49,258 bases of DNA from Ruminococcus sp. (GCA_023663235.1 JAMPHW010000001.1:138837-188094); one strand, 5' to 3'. Shown: positions 5,514-14,663, counted from the first letter of the stretch. Translations and numbers: made by a program. Notes: generated by a model from the sequence alone, not told the origin.

Positions 5514-7064
5514 GTGATAGTACCTAAGATGTATATTAATGCAATACGCCATACAATAAAAGAAATAACAAATGCTAATACTAGTTATTTAAATACGTTA
5601 GAGAAATATTATAATGCAATTACTAGAAGTTATGTTGGAATAGATGGGTTAGCTCAAAAATCATTAGTGATAGAAAGTTTTAATAAAAGATATAATACTA
5701 AATTTACAAGATTAACATCTAAAAGAGAAATAGAAAAGTGGTATTTGGAAAAATGCAAGATTGCAAAGGATGATAATGCTAAATTAGAGACAATTCTTGA
5801 TGCTTTAACAAGAGAAGGTTTTGTTAAACCAACTTATAATTTTCCAAGAGTTTTAATGTCATTAATGATTAGCGATTCTCTTTATCAATCTTTTATATTA
5901 ACAGGTATTAAAATTAACGCATCAAGTGTTAAAAAACCTACATATTTAATGGATAAGGTTGAAAGCGATTTATGGGAACTTGAAAAAGCTATGGCAGCAT
6001 TAATTGATGATAATTATGTAATAAAAAAAGAAAGCTGTAAAAGATTTTTAGAACTTTATAATGCTTATTTATATGTTTTTACTAAATTTATTACAGAAAC
6101 TTTTGGCAATAGTTATGCTGTTTCTTTGGATAAAAGAATAGATATGAATTTAGAAAATATGAGGGATTATATAAATAAGGGTAGAGAGATAGTTAGCGGT
6201 AAAGATAAACCCTCAGAATCAGCTGTTAAACAAGAAGCTATTTCTATGCCTAAAGAGGATTTACTTCAAAAATATGTTTCGAACGGTAAAGTAGTAAAAG
6301 TGTGTGATATTGAAGAATTTACGAAAATACTTGATAGTGCTGATATTCCTGATATTCGAAAAAAAGAATATTTAGCGCAAATGATTAATTTAACTAATAG
6401 ACTTGCAAATGCTGAAAGACAAAAGAAAATTGAAACATTAAAACAAGAAGTATTTACTAAAGAAGAAATAATTACTTATAATGAGGCTAGAGTAAGTAAT
6501 AATGGTGAGGCAACACAAGTTATTAAAGATGTTAATGCAATTCTTGAGCTATTATTAGAAGCTGAATTAGAAGATAGAGAAGAATTAATTATGGAAGCTA
6601 GTTCACTTCTAGAGTATTTACAAAGTATTTTGCATCCTCAAGAAAGCGATGTTTCTAAACCAGTAGTATATTTTAAGAATAATAATGAAATTCCTTATAT
6701 AGAAGAAAATCTAGTTAATGTTTATGGTAATGATGCTAATATTATTGCTCAGGATTTAATTAAGATTATAGATGGTAAAACAGTTAAATGTAGGGAACTT
6801 CAAGGAGATTTACCAATTAGAGTATTTTTTAAGGGTTATAAATTTAAAATTTTTTATAGTATGATAAATGGTATTCCTCTAATTATTTATGGTGGTAGTG
6901 GTAAAAACGTTTGCCAGAAAGTGATAAATTTAGTTAATAGTAGAGAGTTTTTAGAATATTTAAAAAATATGCAAAAAGTATTTAAATCTGGTACAGCTAT
7001 AAATGATAGTACTTATACTGATATAATTATGAAAAGATTAAAGTATGATAGAGGACTTATATAG
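5514..7064 (+). CDS. Unknown protein, first of two tandem paralogues
   Basis: 516 residues from GTG 5514, which AGGAG (5501-5505) selects; the open frame upstream of it starts at the expected transcript end. The protein is mainly helical and soluble. Shared with the next gene are DALTREGFVKPTYNFPRV near residue 100, a 45-residue unit starting KYVSNGKVVKVCDIEEF (about 245), NNGEATQVIKDVNAILELLLE (about 330), and a C-terminal domain with PIRVFFKGYKFKIFYSMING followed by a glycine-rich turn. That last stretch looks like a small beta-sheet and faintly recalls RelE-fold proteins, but I would not claim it. No known family. The two genes form an operon with 14 bases between them. Confidence 0.7.
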   Translation: MIVPKMYINAIRHTIKEITNANTSYLNTLEKYYNAITRSYVGIDGLAQKSLVIESFNKRYNTKFTRLTSKREIEKWYLEKCKIAKDDNAKLETILDALTREGFVKPTYNFPRVLMSLMISDSLYQSFILTGIKINASSVKKPTYLMDKVESDLWELEKAMAALIDDNYVIKKESCKRFLELYNAYLYVFTKFITETFGNSYAVSLDKRIDMNLENMRDYINKGREIVSGKDKPSESAVKQEAISMPKEDLLQKYVSNGKVVKVCDIEEFTKILDSADIPDIRKKEYLAQMINLTNRLANAERQKKIETLKQEVFTKEEIITYNEARVSNNGEATQVIKDVNAILELLLEAELEDREELIMEASSLLEYLQSILHPQESDVSKPVVYFKNNNEIPYIEENLVNVYGNDANIIAQDLIKIIDGKTVKCRELQGDLPIRVFFKGYKFKIFYSMINGIPLIIYGGSGKNVCQKVINLVNSREFLEYLKNMQKVFKSGTAINDSTYTDIIMKRLKYDRGLI

Positions 7065-7078
7065 AAAAGGGTGGTTTT

Positions 7079-8755
7079 ATGAGTAATAGAAAGTTAGTAG
7101 AAGATATTAAAAATTGTTTAAAATATACAATTAGAAGTGGTAAGAAAAGTATTAGAAAAAATAAAAAAGTTTCAGATTTACCAATGGATGAATATGTGAA
7201 TCAAATGGTGAATGATAAGCAAAAACTTATGGTTGGTATTTTGTCTATGTTAGGTAAAATAGATATGTATGAGTTAAGAGAAAATACAGAAAATGTAGTT
7301 AATGGTTTAATGGATAAAGTGCAAATAGATGTTGATAAAGTTCAAACAGTATATGATGCATTAACTGTTGATGGTTTTAATAAGGTAACTTATGGACTTC
7401 CAAGAGTCATAATTACTTGTATAAATAATTCATCATTTTTCTCATCTTTAGTTCTATCAGGTATTAAAATAAATGGGGAAACTTTAGAATTTGATGAACG
7501 ATTAATGGATGATAATGAACGAGAATTAAAGCATTTAGAGAGACAAATGGCAACATTCATTGCAAGCGATTTAACAATTCATATAGAATATTTAGATATA
7601 TTTATGGCTCTTTATAAGAAATATATTATGACATATATTGATAATGCTAAAAAAGATAAACTTTATGATTATAAAGGTGCTGATGAACTTTTATTTATAG
7701 TATTTTTAGGTATGCGTAATTATATTAGATTTGGTTATCAAAACGATGTTAAAGAGACTAACAGTGTAAAGAATAGTTTAGATGATTATGTTAAAGAAGG
7801 AGAAATAATAAATATTTGTCCTTTAGAAAATTTTGAAGAATTATTAAAAGAAACTAATTTAGCAGAAGAAACTAAAAATAGATTAATAACTAAAATGACT
7901 TTAATAATAAGCTCAGAAGAAGAATTAACTCATTATATTAAAGATGGTAGAGTTGAGAGAATATGTGATTTAGAACATTTTAAGTTTTTACTTGATAATA
8001 GTTTAATAGTCGAGTATATGAAAAAAGAGTATTTAAAACAAATGATAAATTTAACTCATAGAAAAGAACAAGAAGAGAAAGATTTAAAACTAGAAGAATT
8101 AAAAAATGAATTGCTTGATAATCAAGAATCTGAACTTTATGCTATGGCTAAAAGAAGTGGCAATATAGAGGCTACACAGTTAATTAAGGAAATTGATGCA
8201 ATACTAGAATTATTATTAGAGGTAACAGAGGAAGAAGAGCAAAATAGTTTAAGAGATGAACTTAGTTTATATTTTAGTTATTTGAATGTAATGTTTAACT
8301 CTCAAGAAGAAGCGTCTACTATTTCTTCAAAAGTACTATATTATAAAAATGAAAGTTTAGTACCTGTTATTTTACCTAAAATAGAGGGAACCTCTAAAGG
8401 TGAATATAAGCAAATATATAACGATTTAAATAAAATATCTAGTGGTAATGTTGGTAATGACCCTTTATTAAAAGGAACAGGTTTATCAATACCAGTTTAT
8501 ATTAAAGGTAAGAAATTTAAAATATTTTATATGATTATAAATGGCTTTATATTAATTATTGATGGAGGCTTAGAAAGTGGAGCTACAAAAGATGTTCTAA
8601 GTGTTGTTAAGACTAATGAGTTTAAAAACTATTTAGGGGAGTTACAGAATAATTTAAATAATGGGATTGTATATAATGAGGCTCCTTATGAAGAAATGAT
8701 TTTAAATGAATTAAAAAAATCGGAAAGAGTACGTCAAATTGTTACTTTAAGTTGA
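7079..8755 (+). CDS. Unknown protein, second of two tandem paralogues
   Basis: 558 residues, starting at ATG 7079 behind AAAGGGTGG. It aligns with the previous protein along its length: YDALTVDGFNKVTYGLPRV, SGIKIN, RSGNIEATQLIKEIDAILEL and the C-terminal SIPVYIKGKKFKIFYMIING. It differs in having two copies of the roughly 45-residue unit, DYVKEGEIINICPLENF (about 240) and HYIKDGRVERICDLEHF (about 285), where the first paralogue has one. Soluble and helical, with no transmembrane segment. The stop codon lies inside the rpsO promoter. No function can be given. Confidence 0.7.
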   Translation: MSNRKLVEDIKNCLKYTIRSGKKSIRKNKKVSDLPMDEYVNQMVNDKQKLMVGILSMLGKIDMYELRENTENVVNGLMDKVQIDVDKVQTVYDALTVDGFNKVTYGLPRVIITCINNSSFFSSLVLSGIKINGETLEFDERLMDDNERELKHLERQMATFIASDLTIHIEYLDIFMALYKKYIMTYIDNAKKDKLYDYKGADELLFIVFLGMRNYIRFGYQNDVKETNSVKNSLDDYVKEGEIINICPLENFEELLKETNLAEETKNRLITKMTLIISSEEELTHYIKDGRVERICDLEHFKFLLDNSLIVEYMKKEYLKQMINLTHRKEQEEKDLKLEELKNELLDNQESELYAMAKRSGNIEATQLIKEIDAILELLLEVTEEEEQNSLRDELSLYFSYLNVMFNSQEEASTISSKVLYYKNESLVPVILPKIEGTSKGEYKQIYNDLNKISSGNVGNDPLLKGTGLSIPVYIKGKKFKIFYMIINGFILIIDGGLESGATKDVLSVVKTNEFKNYLGELQNNLNNGIVYNEAPYEEMILNELKKSERVRQIVTLS

Positions 8756-8780
8756 TTTTTTGAAATAAGTATAATATAAT
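8752..8780 (+). promoter_or_regulatory. Promoter of rpsO(-pnp)
   Basis: TTGATT (8752-8757), a 17-nt spacer and TATAAT (8775-8780). The -35 box covers the stop codon of the gene upstream. Confidence 0.75.
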
Positions 8781-8796
8781 GTAATTGAAGTTTATT

Positions 8797-8856
8797 CTAA
8801 GTTTAAATTTCTCCTAAATTTTTACTTGGATTGAACCGATTATAGAAAAAAGGAGG
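8797..8856 (+). promoter_or_regulatory. rpsO leader hairpin with anti-Shine-Dalgarno loop
   Basis: CTAAGT (8797-8802) pairs with ACTTGG (8824-8829), and AAATTT (8805-8810) with AAATTT (8816-8821), leaving a CTCCT loop (8811-8815). The loop is complementary to AGGAG of the rpsO ribosome site (8851-8856), so a pseudoknot could form. S15 represses its own mRNA through structured leaders in several phyla; that this one binds S15 is inference. Confidence 0.5.
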
Positions 8857-8861
8857 ATAAT

Positions 8862-9131
8862 ATGGATATTATTAATATGACTACTGCCGAAATAATCAAA
8901 GAATTCGGTGAAAATGCTAGTGATTGTGGTTCTACAAGTGTACAAATAGCTTTGTTAACTAAGAGAATTAACACTTTAACAGCACATTTAAAAGTTCATG
9001 CTCATGATTATCATTCAAATCGTGGACTATTAATGATGGTTGGTAAAAGAAGAAAATTACTTGCATATTTAAAAGAAAATGATGTTGTAAAATATCGTGA
9101 AGTAATTAAGAAATTAAATTTAAGAAAATAA
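8862..9131 (+). CDS. rpsO: Ribosomal protein uS15
   Basis: An 89-residue protein of standard length. It has the S15 signature: [40 protein letters not shown] and [19 protein letters not shown]. It binds the central domain of 16S rRNA early in 30S assembly. AGGAGG precedes the start. It is followed at 51 bases by pnp, the classical rpsO-pnp pair, with a hairpin between them that would set the pnp level. The leader suggests autogenous control. Confidence 0.97.
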   Translation: MDIINMTTAEIIKEFGENASDCGSTSVQIALLTKRINTLTAHLKVHAHDYHSNRGLLMMVGKRRKLLAYLKENDVVKYREVIKKLNLRK

Positions 9132-9138
9132 GAAAATG

Positions 9139-9167
9139 GGCACTAAAATTTTTAGTGTCTATTTTTG
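9139..9167 (+). terminator. Terminator or attenuator between rpsO and pnp
   Basis: GGCACTAAA (9139-9147) pairs with TTTAGTGTC (9151-9159), then TATTTTTG. It probably allows partial readthrough into pnp, which has no clear promoter of its own in the 51-base gap. Confidence 0.65.
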
Positions 9168-9182
9168 TTTTAAGGAGTATAT

Positions 9183-11345
9183 ATGAAAAAAGTATTTAAG
9201 TTAGATTTTTTAGGAAGAGATTTAGTAGTAGAAGTTGGAGAACTTGCTAAACAAACTGATGGTGCAGTATTGGTTCGCTATGGTGATACAGTAGTATTGT
9301 CAGTTTGTGTGATGGGAAAAGAAGTTTTAGGACAAGATTTTTTTCCACTTCAAGTTTTGTATCAAGAAAAATTATATTCAGTAGGTAAAATTCCAGGTGG
9401 CTTTATTAAAAGAGAAGGAAGACCTAGTGATGCGGCAACTTTAGCAGCTCGTTTGATTGACCGTCCAATAAGACCAATGTTTGATGAAAATTTAAGACAA
9501 GAAATACAAGTTGTTAATACAGTATTATCAGTTGATCCAGATAATTCTCCAGAAATAGCGGCTTTATTTGGAACTAGTTTATGCCTTGGAATATCTAAAA
9601 TACCGTTTGATGGCCCTGTTTCAGGGGTTATTGTAGGTAAAGTTGGTAAAAAATTAGTTATTAATCCAACTGCAGAAGAAATAGAGGAAAGTTCTTTAAA
9701 TTTAACGGTTGCAGGTACAAAAGATGCAATATGTATGGTAGAAGCTGGAGCTCAAGAATTAAGTGAAAAAGAAATGCTTGAAGCATTAATGTTTGGACAA
9801 GAAAATGTTAAGAAACTTTGTAAATTTCAACAAGATATTATTGACGAGATTGGCGAAGAAAAGATTGAGCTTGCTAAAGCTGAGTTAGACCCAGAAATTA
9901 AAAAAGCTGTAGAAGATTTTGCAACTTCTGATATGCTAAAAGCTATTCAAATAAAAGATAAACTAGAAAAGTATGCAGCAATTGATGAAGTTAAATTAAA
10001 AACGATAGAGAATTTTACAGAAATTTATAATGAAGATGAAGATGCTGAGGCAAAATTAAAACAAGTTGAAAAGATTGTTAATTTAATTGAAGCTAATCAA
10101 GTAAGAGAATTAATTACTGATAAAAAAGTTAGACCTGATGGAAGAGCAATGGATGAGATTAGACCTCTTTCATGTGAAATAGATTTACTTCCAAGAACTC
10201 ATGGGTCAGCAGTGTTTACAAGAGGTGAAACGCAATCGCTTGCAACTACAACTCTAGGAGCTATTGGGGAACATCAAATATTAGATGGCTTAGGATTAGA
10301 AGATTCTAAAAGATTTATGTTACATTATAATTTCCCAGCTTTTTCAGTAGGTGAAACTGGAAGATATGGTGCTCCAGGTAGAAGAGAAATAGGACACGGA
10401 GCATTAGGAGAGAGAGCACTTGCTCAAGTAATTCCTAGCGAAGAAGAATTTCCTTATACAATTAGAGTTGTAAGTGAAATTTTAGAATCTAATGGTAGTA
10501 GTAGTCAAGCAACTATTTGTGCTGGTTGTTTAAGCTTAATGGCGGCTGGTGTACCAATTAAAGCTCCTGTTGCCGGTATTGCGATGGGATTAATTGAAAA
10601 TGGTAAGAAATACACTATTTTAACAGATATTCAAGGGTTAGAAGATCATATGGGAGATATGGACTTTAAAGTTGCAGGTACAAGAAAAGGTATTTGTGCT
10701 CTTCAAATGGATATAAAGATTAAAGGAGTAACAGAAAAGATATTAAAGGAAGCTTTAGCACAGGCTAAAAAAGCTCGTTTAGAAATACTTGATGTGATGG
10801 AAAAATGTATTAAGGAGCCTCGCAAGAGCTTAAGCAAATATGCACCTAAGATTGATACATTTATGATTAAACCTGAAAAAATAAAAGATGTTATTGGCCG
10901 TGGTGGAGAAATGATTACAAAAATTATTTTAGAGGCTAGCAATGTTAAAACAGTAAATGATAAAGATGCGGTAAAAGTTGATTTAGAAGATGATGGTCGT
11001 GTAATTATTTATCATACTGATGCTGAGGTTATTGCAAGAACTCGTAAAATGATTGAAGAAGTAATAAGAGAAGTTGAAGTAGATACAATCTATAATGGCA
11101 AAGTTACTAAAGTTGAAGATTTTGGTTGTTTTGTAGAATTATGGCCTGGTTGTGAAGGTTTAGTACACGTATCAGAGCTTGATAATAAAAGAGTAGAGAA
11201 ACCTAAAGATATTGTTAGTGTGGGAGACAAAATAATCGTTAAAGCACTAGGATATGATAATAGAGGTCGTTTAAATCTTTCGCGTAAGGCTGCACTTCCT
11301 AAAAAAGATGTGAAAGAAGACAAAGATAGTAAAAAACGTAAATAA
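9183..11345 (+). CDS. pnp: Polyribonucleotide nucleotidyltransferase (PNPase)
   Basis: A 720-residue phosphorolytic 3'-5' exoribonuclease of the RNA degradosome, of normal length. Two RNase PH domains (about 1-215 and 305-545) flank an all-helical region; the second holds [16 protein letters not shown] and the active-site stretch [22 protein letters not shown] domain follows near 555-610 with the IGRGGE loop, then an S1 domain near 620-690 ([18 protein letters not shown]), and a Lys/Asp-rich tail. The start ATG stands behind AAGGAG. It is transcribed with rpsO through a weak terminator. An inverted repeat begins just after the stop. Confidence 0.97.
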   Translation: MKKVFKLDFLGRDLVVEVGELAKQTDGAVLVRYGDTVVLSVCVMGKEVLGQDFFPLQVLYQEKLYSVGKIPGGFIKREGRPSDAATLAARLIDRPIRPMFDENLRQEIQVVNTVLSVDPDNSPEIAALFGTSLCLGISKIPFDGPVSGVIVGKVGKKLVINPTAEEIEESSLNLTVAGTKDAICMVEAGAQELSEKEMLEALMFGQENVKKLCKFQQDIIDEIGEEKIELAKAELDPEIKKAVEDFATSDMLKAIQIKDKLEKYAAIDEVKLKTIENFTEIYNEDEDAEAKLKQVEKIVNLIEANQVRELITDKKVRPDGRAMDEIRPLSCEIDLLPRTHGSAVFTRGETQSLATTTLGAIGEHQILDGLGLEDSKRFMLHYNFPAFSVGETGRYGAPGRREIGHGALGERALAQVIPSEEEFPYTIRVVSEILESNGSSSQATICAGCLSLMAAGVPIKAPVAGIAMGLIENGKKYTILTDIQGLEDHMGDMDFKVAGTRKGICALQMDIKIKGVTEKILKEALAQAKKARLEILDVMEKCIKEPRKSLSKYAPKIDTFMIKPEKIKDVIGRGGEMITKIILEASNVKTVNDKDAVKVDLEDDGRVIIYHTDAEVIARTRKMIEEVIREVEVDTIYNGKVTKVEDFGCFVELWPGCEGLVHVSELDNKRVEKPKDIVSVGDKIIVKALGYDNRGRLNLSRKAALPKKDVKEDKDSKKRK

Positions 11346-11350
11346 AAAAG

Positions 11351-11448
11351 CACTTCTTTGACGAAACTTAATATATTTGCTTTAAAAGAAGCTAAAAGTT
11401 ATTGACAACTTTATTTATTAATGTTATATTAAATTACGTCAAGAAGTG
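11351..11448. repeat. Inverted repeat enclosing the tRNA-cluster promoter
   Basis: CACTTCTTTGACG (11351-11363) and CGTCAAGAAGTG (11437-11448) are inverse complements apart from one extra T. The arms are 73 bases apart; the promoter of the tRNA cluster lies between them and the second arm ends five bases before tRNA-Val. Confidence 0.6.
11402..11430 (+). promoter_or_regulatory. Promoter of the tRNA cluster
   Basis: A perfect TTGACA (11402-11407), a 17-nt spacer and TATATT (11425-11430). Confidence 0.8.
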
Positions 11449-11453
11449 GAAAT

Positions 11454-11530
11454 GGGCGCTTAGCTCAGTTGGTTAGAGCACCTGCCTTACAAGCAGGGGG
11501 TCATAGGTTCGAGTCCTATAGCGCCCACCA
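11454..11530 (+). tRNA. tRNA-Val (anticodon TAC)
   Basis: Acceptor GGGCGCT with AGCGCCC, anticodon arm CCTGC-CTTACAA-GCAGG, T arm with GGTTCGAGTCC, encoded CCA. First gene of a five-tRNA transcript. Confidence 0.96.
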
Positions 11531-11541
11531 TTTTTATTTTT

Positions 11542-11617
11542 GCCGACATAGCGTAACTGGCAGCGCAACTGACTTGTAATCAGTAGGTTGGGGGTTCGAC
11601 TCCCTCTGTCGGCACCA
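11542..11617 (+). tRNA. tRNA-Thr (anticodon TGT)
   Basis: Acceptor GCCGACA with TGTCGGC, anticodon arm ACTGA-CTTGTAA-TCAGT, T arm with GGTTCGACTCC, encoded CCA. Confidence 0.95.
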
Positions 11618-11625
11618 TTTTTTAT

Positions 11626-11709
11626 GGGGAGATAGCGAAGTGGCCAAACGCGGCAGACTGTAAATCTGTTCCTTCGGGTTCCATGGTTCAAATCCATGTC
11701 TCCCCACCA
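11626..11709 (+). tRNA. tRNA-Tyr (anticodon GTA)
   Basis: An 84-nt class II tRNA with a long variable arm (CCTTCGGG). Acceptor GGGGAGA with TCTCCCC, anticodon loop CTGTAAA, T arm with GGTTCAAATCC, encoded CCA. Confidence 0.95.
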
Positions 11710-11718
11710 CTTTATTAT

Positions 11719-11794
11719 TGCCTCGTAGCCAAGTGGTAAGGCATCAGACTTTGACTCTGACATTCCGTTGGTCCGAATCCAACCGAGGCAGCCA
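11719..11794 (+). tRNA. tRNA-Gln (anticodon TTG)
   Basis: Acceptor TGCCTCG with CGAGGCA, anticodon loop CTTTGAC, T arm with GGTCCGAATCC, discriminator G, encoded CCA. Confidence 0.95.
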
Positions 11795-11800
11795 TCTTAT

Positions 11801-11876
11801 GGTTCGCTAGCTCAGTCGGTAGAGCATTTGACTTTTAATCAAAGGGTCGAGAGTTCGAATCTCTCGCGAGCCACCA
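11801..11876 (+). tRNA. tRNA-Lys (anticodon TTT)
   Basis: Acceptor GGTTCGC with GCGAGCC, anticodon arm TTTGA-CTTTTAA-TCAAA, T arm with AGTTCGAATCT, encoded CCA. Last of the cluster. Confidence 0.95.
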
Positions 11877-11888
11877 TTTTGTAAATAT

Positions 11889-11913
11889 CCGAACCTTATG
11901 GTTCGGTTTTTAT
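11889..11913 (+). terminator. Terminator of the tRNA cluster
   Basis: CCGAACC (11889-11895), loop TTAT, GGTTCGG (11900-11906) and a T run. Confidence 0.85.
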
Positions 11914-11929
11914 ATAAGAGAGGTAAATT

Positions 11930-12487
11930 ATGGCATGTGCAACAATTCATTTAGCTATTGCAAAAAAGTATTTGGAAAATCATAAGGAATTAGATTATGA
12001 TAAATTTATAGCGGGAACTTTATACCCCGATTCTGTAGTGGATAATGATAAATCGCATTATACGGATAAAAATCGAGGTGAGGATAATGTCAGTCATGTT
12101 CGCGGTAAGGTTAATTTATGGGCATTTTTAAATGAACATAAAAACTTAGATGATTTTGAATTTGGATGGTTTTTACATTTAATAACTGATTATCTTTTTT
12201 TTGAAGAATGTTTTACAACTAAATATTTATTAGAGCATAGCTATGAAGAATTCTGTAAAGATTTATATTTTGCTTATAATTGTTTAAATTTGTATTTATC
12301 TGAAAAGTATACAATAACAGACGAAGACTATAAGAGTTATCCTAGCGAAAAATACAATGGTATACCATATCAAGATTGTATATTTACTACTGATATGATA
12401 GATGACTTTATTAATCGAGTTAGTTCTATTGATATTCCAAAGTATATAAATAAAATTAAATTATGCAAGAGAAATATAAAACCATGA
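11930..12487 (+). CDS. Zinc-dependent phospholipase C-like protein
   Basis: A 185-residue protein with the layout of the PF00882 (Zn-dependent phospholipase C) fold: His7 in TIHLAIAKKYL, AGTLYPDSV with Asp34, His43 in SHYTD, and a central helix GWFLHLITDYLFF with His83 and Asp87 as the H-x3-D zinc pair. There is no signal peptide, so it is probably cytoplasmic, as are most of the short members in Firmicutes, whose substrates are not established. It has a short leader behind the tRNA terminator, with AGAGAGG before the start, and it stands alone. Confidence 0.7.
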   Translation: MACATIHLAIAKKYLENHKELDYDKFIAGTLYPDSVVDNDKSHYTDKNRGEDNVSHVRGKVNLWAFLNEHKNLDDFEFGWFLHLITDYLFFEECFTTKYLLEHSYEEFCKDLYFAYNCLNLYLSEKYTITDEDYKSYPSEKYNGIPYQDCIFTTDMIDDFINRVSSIDIPKYINKIKLCKRNIKP

Positions 12488-12587
12488 TTTTTTAAAATAG
12501 CTTTTATTTAAATGATATCTGTAGTAATGATTTCAAATTTATGATACAATGATTTTAAGGATAGAGTTTATAATTTGAGGTCATATT

Positions 12588-13409
12588 ATGTGGAAGAAAA
12601 GAATTTATATTATTATAGGAGTTATGGTAGCAATCTTATTCATTGCGGCTTTTGGTTATTTAGGTATTTATGTTTATAATTATTATAATAAAGAAGTATC
12701 TAATGATGTAATTGATACAAAGTTAAATGATGATAAAGTTTTAGATAATAATGATGATGATACTGTAAAAGATAATAGAAATGATGAAATAAAGAAAGAT
12801 AAAAGTGTTGCAACCGATAAAAATAATTTAAGTAATAAAGATAATTCTAGTAAAACTAATAGTACATCAAATAAAAATCAAAATAGTAATAGTTCTGATA
12901 TAAAAAATAGTGAAAATAAAACAGATAATAATACACAAAATAAGAATGAAGTTAGCAATGATACAAGTAACGAAAAAGAAGAACACAAAAATGTTATTAT
13001 TTATGAAAAAGATAAACCAAAGAAAGAGGTACCTTCAGAAGTTGATAATAAAACTTTGGTATGTATTATAGAGGCTAATGAAGAGGGCGTAACAGCTAAG
13101 CAAACATATTCTTTTGTTTTTAAGTATAATAAATTTTCTAATGCAAGATTAGAGCAAGTTATGCAGCTTGATAGTTCTTTAAAGGAATATTTAGATATTT
13201 ATAAAGAGACATTTGAAGAGTATATTAAAAATGATGAAGATACAAAAGGTTTGTCATTTGAAATTACGGATAATGGTGTTGATACAATAAATGTTAGTAT
13301 GTATTTAAATGAGGAAGATTTAAGTAGAATAACAGGTGATGATGCGAGTACAGCGACTTATGAAGATTTGAAAGAATCTTTAGAAGAGGAAGGTTATATT
13401 TGCAGATAA
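12588..13409 (+). CDS. Membrane-anchored protein with disordered linker and C-terminal two-cysteine domain
   Basis: 273 residues in three parts. Residues 1-35 are a signal anchor (MWKKRIYIIIGVMVAILFI). Residues 36-140 are a low-complexity Asn/Ser/Lys/Asp linker. A folded C-terminal domain of about 125 residues follows, beginning LVCIIEANEEGV and ending LEEEGYICR. The two cysteines sit at the start and the very end of the domain, and the same frame (LVC ... QGFTCN) ends the protein at 20282-21244. The pattern recalls DUF1307/YehR-type exported proteins, by inference only. The protein would face the outside of the cell on a flexible tether. Role unknown. Confidence 0.65.
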   Translation: MWKKRIYIIIGVMVAILFIAAFGYLGIYVYNYYNKEVSNDVIDTKLNDDKVLDNNDDDTVKDNRNDEIKKDKSVATDKNNLSNKDNSSKTNSTSNKNQNSNSSDIKNSENKTDNNTQNKNEVSNDTSNEKEEHKNVIIYEKDKPKKEVPSEVDNKTLVCIIEANEEGVTAKQTYSFVFKYNKFSNARLEQVMQLDSSLKEYLDIYKETFEEYIKNDEDTKGLSFEITDNGVDTINVSMYLNEEDLSRITGDDASTATYEDLKESLEEEGYICR

Positions 13410-13416
13410 CAAATTC

Positions 13417-13444
13417 TTTACAAATATTATAAACATGGTATAAT
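13417..13444 (+). promoter_or_regulatory. Promoter of the frameshifted gene
   Basis: TTTACA (13417-13422), a 16-nt spacer, and TGG-TATAAT with an extended -10 (TATAAT 13439-13444). Confidence 0.6.
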
Positions 13445-13466
13445 ATTTTATAACTTTGGGGGTTAT

Positions 13467-14044
13467 ATGAAAAAAATTGATTTAAGGAGCTATCTATATC
13501 ATGGTATTGTTGATTGGTTAAATTATGATAATGGTAATACAAAAGAAAGCTTTTGTTTAAATAAGTTAGAGAGTATATTACAGAGTAGATTTATAGACCT
13601 TGTGATTTTAAAAGACATGGTATTGTTCATAATGATTGGGCTAATCCGTATACTTATTATTTTACGTTTTTAGCTTGTCATCCTGATAGTATTTGGGCAT
13701 CAAAATTTATTAAGGATATAAAAGATGATAATGGTTTTAAAGTGGCTACTTCATATGCTAGTTTTGGATTATTATTTAATTCTATTTTGTTAGATGAGTT
13801 AAAGATAAGCGAAGAGTCTTTTTGTGATAAAGAAATAGTGTTGGAAGATAATGTTTCTTTAGATGAGTATGGAGTAGGAATATATATTAATCCATTAGGC
13901 GAAAATGAAAATTCTTATCAAGTTATAAGAGCTTTGATAGAAAGATATAATTATGATTTTGATATTTATAGTACATTTGATGGAATGGCTATACAATCAT
14001 TAGAGGAAGAAAAAGCTAGAGTAAGAAGTTTACATATTAAATAA
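13467..14044 (+). pseudogene. Frameshifted gene of unknown function
   Basis: The start ATG 13467 has a GGGGG ribosome site. The first frame is coherent to LESILQSRF and then turns into an improbable hydrophobic tail. From about 13597 the next frame reads RPCDFKRHGIVHNDWANPYT, then FLACHPDSIWASKFIKDIK, and runs on without a break to the stop at 14044. Two bases lie between the codons, so loss of one base near 13592-13597 explains the break. The repaired protein would be about 192 residues, soluble, with an acidic C-terminal half. I recognise no family. It could be a real pseudogene or a single base-calling error. Confidence 0.65.
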
Positions 14045-14068
14045 AAGGTTAGATAACTAACCTTTTTT
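14043..14068. terminator. Bidirectional terminator
   Basis: AAAAGGTTAG (14043-14052), loop ATAA, CTAACCTTTT (14057-14066), with T runs on both strands. It separates two convergent genes. Confidence 0.85.
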
Positions 14069-14575
14069 CTATTTACATGTTAAATAGTTTAGATAATCCT
14101 TAAATATTTTTAAGTGAATCTCTTCATCAGAAATTATTTTAGTTAATAAAGTATAAATGTATCTATCATTTATAATGGAACGATGTTTTTTGTAACTCTT
14201 AATAGCGGTTTCTTCTCTTTTTATATCAAGTATTAGAATGTCTTTTATGTTAATATTGTAATTTACATAGGAACTATTCCAGTAACTAATGTTATCTTTA
14301 TTTATAATAGAACCATAAATAGGTTTTAAGCCTAACTCTTTGATAGTTTTACCTAATAATCTTAAGTGATGCATTTCAACTTCAGCGATAGACATTAGAA
14401 TTTTTTTATATTCTTGATGTTCTTCGCTTAAGACTAAAGATTCATATAAATATAAATGAATAGCAGTGTCTTCACTATTTTCTCCTGCATAATCTTCTAA
14501 TAATAATTTGGCATAATAGGGATTTTTCTTTTCTACTTGAACTTTGGGATATGGTAAATTACTTTTAAAATACAT
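14069..14575 (-). CDS. Ferritin-like di-iron protein (rubrerythrin-related)
   Basis: A 168-residue four-helix protein with the ligand pattern of the ferritin-like superfamily. A Glu lies in the first helix (LYLYESLVLSEEH), E-x2-H in AEVEMHHLRLLG, a Glu in the third helix (DIKREETAIKSYKKH), and E-x2-H in SDEEIHLKIF. There is no rubredoxin domain, so it is not a full rubrerythrin. Relatives in sporulating Firmicutes handle peroxide or iron, and some are coat-associated manganese catalase-like proteins. A ribosome site (AGGAGG on the minus strand at about 14580-14585) supports the start. The activity itself is inference. Confidence 0.75.
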   Translation of the reverse strand: MYFKSNLPYPKVQVEKKNPYYAKLLLEDYAGENSEDTAIHLYLYESLVLSEEHQEYKKILMSIAEVEMHHLRLLGKTIKELGLKPIYGSIINKDNISYWNSSYVNYNINIKDILILDIKREETAIKSYKKHRSIINDRYIYTLLTKIISDEEIHLKIFKDYLNYLTCK

Positions 14576-14634
14576 AAAAGCCTCCTAGTAGAGAATATGT
14601 TAATTTTTATAATTTATGAAAGATAAAACCATTA

Positions 14635-14663
14635 TTGCTAAAAATTGAATGTTATATTATAAT
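14635..14663 (+). promoter_or_regulatory. Promoter of the ATP-grasp gene
   Basis: TTGCTA (14635-14640), a 17-nt spacer and TATAAT (14658-14663). Confidence 0.65.

Noticed and set aside
10703-11353. Two minus-strand frames over the end of pnp
   Set aside because: Both are shadows of the conserved PNPase coding sequence.
11473-11763. 96-residue minus-strand open frame
   Set aside because: It lies across four tRNA genes and is only their complement.
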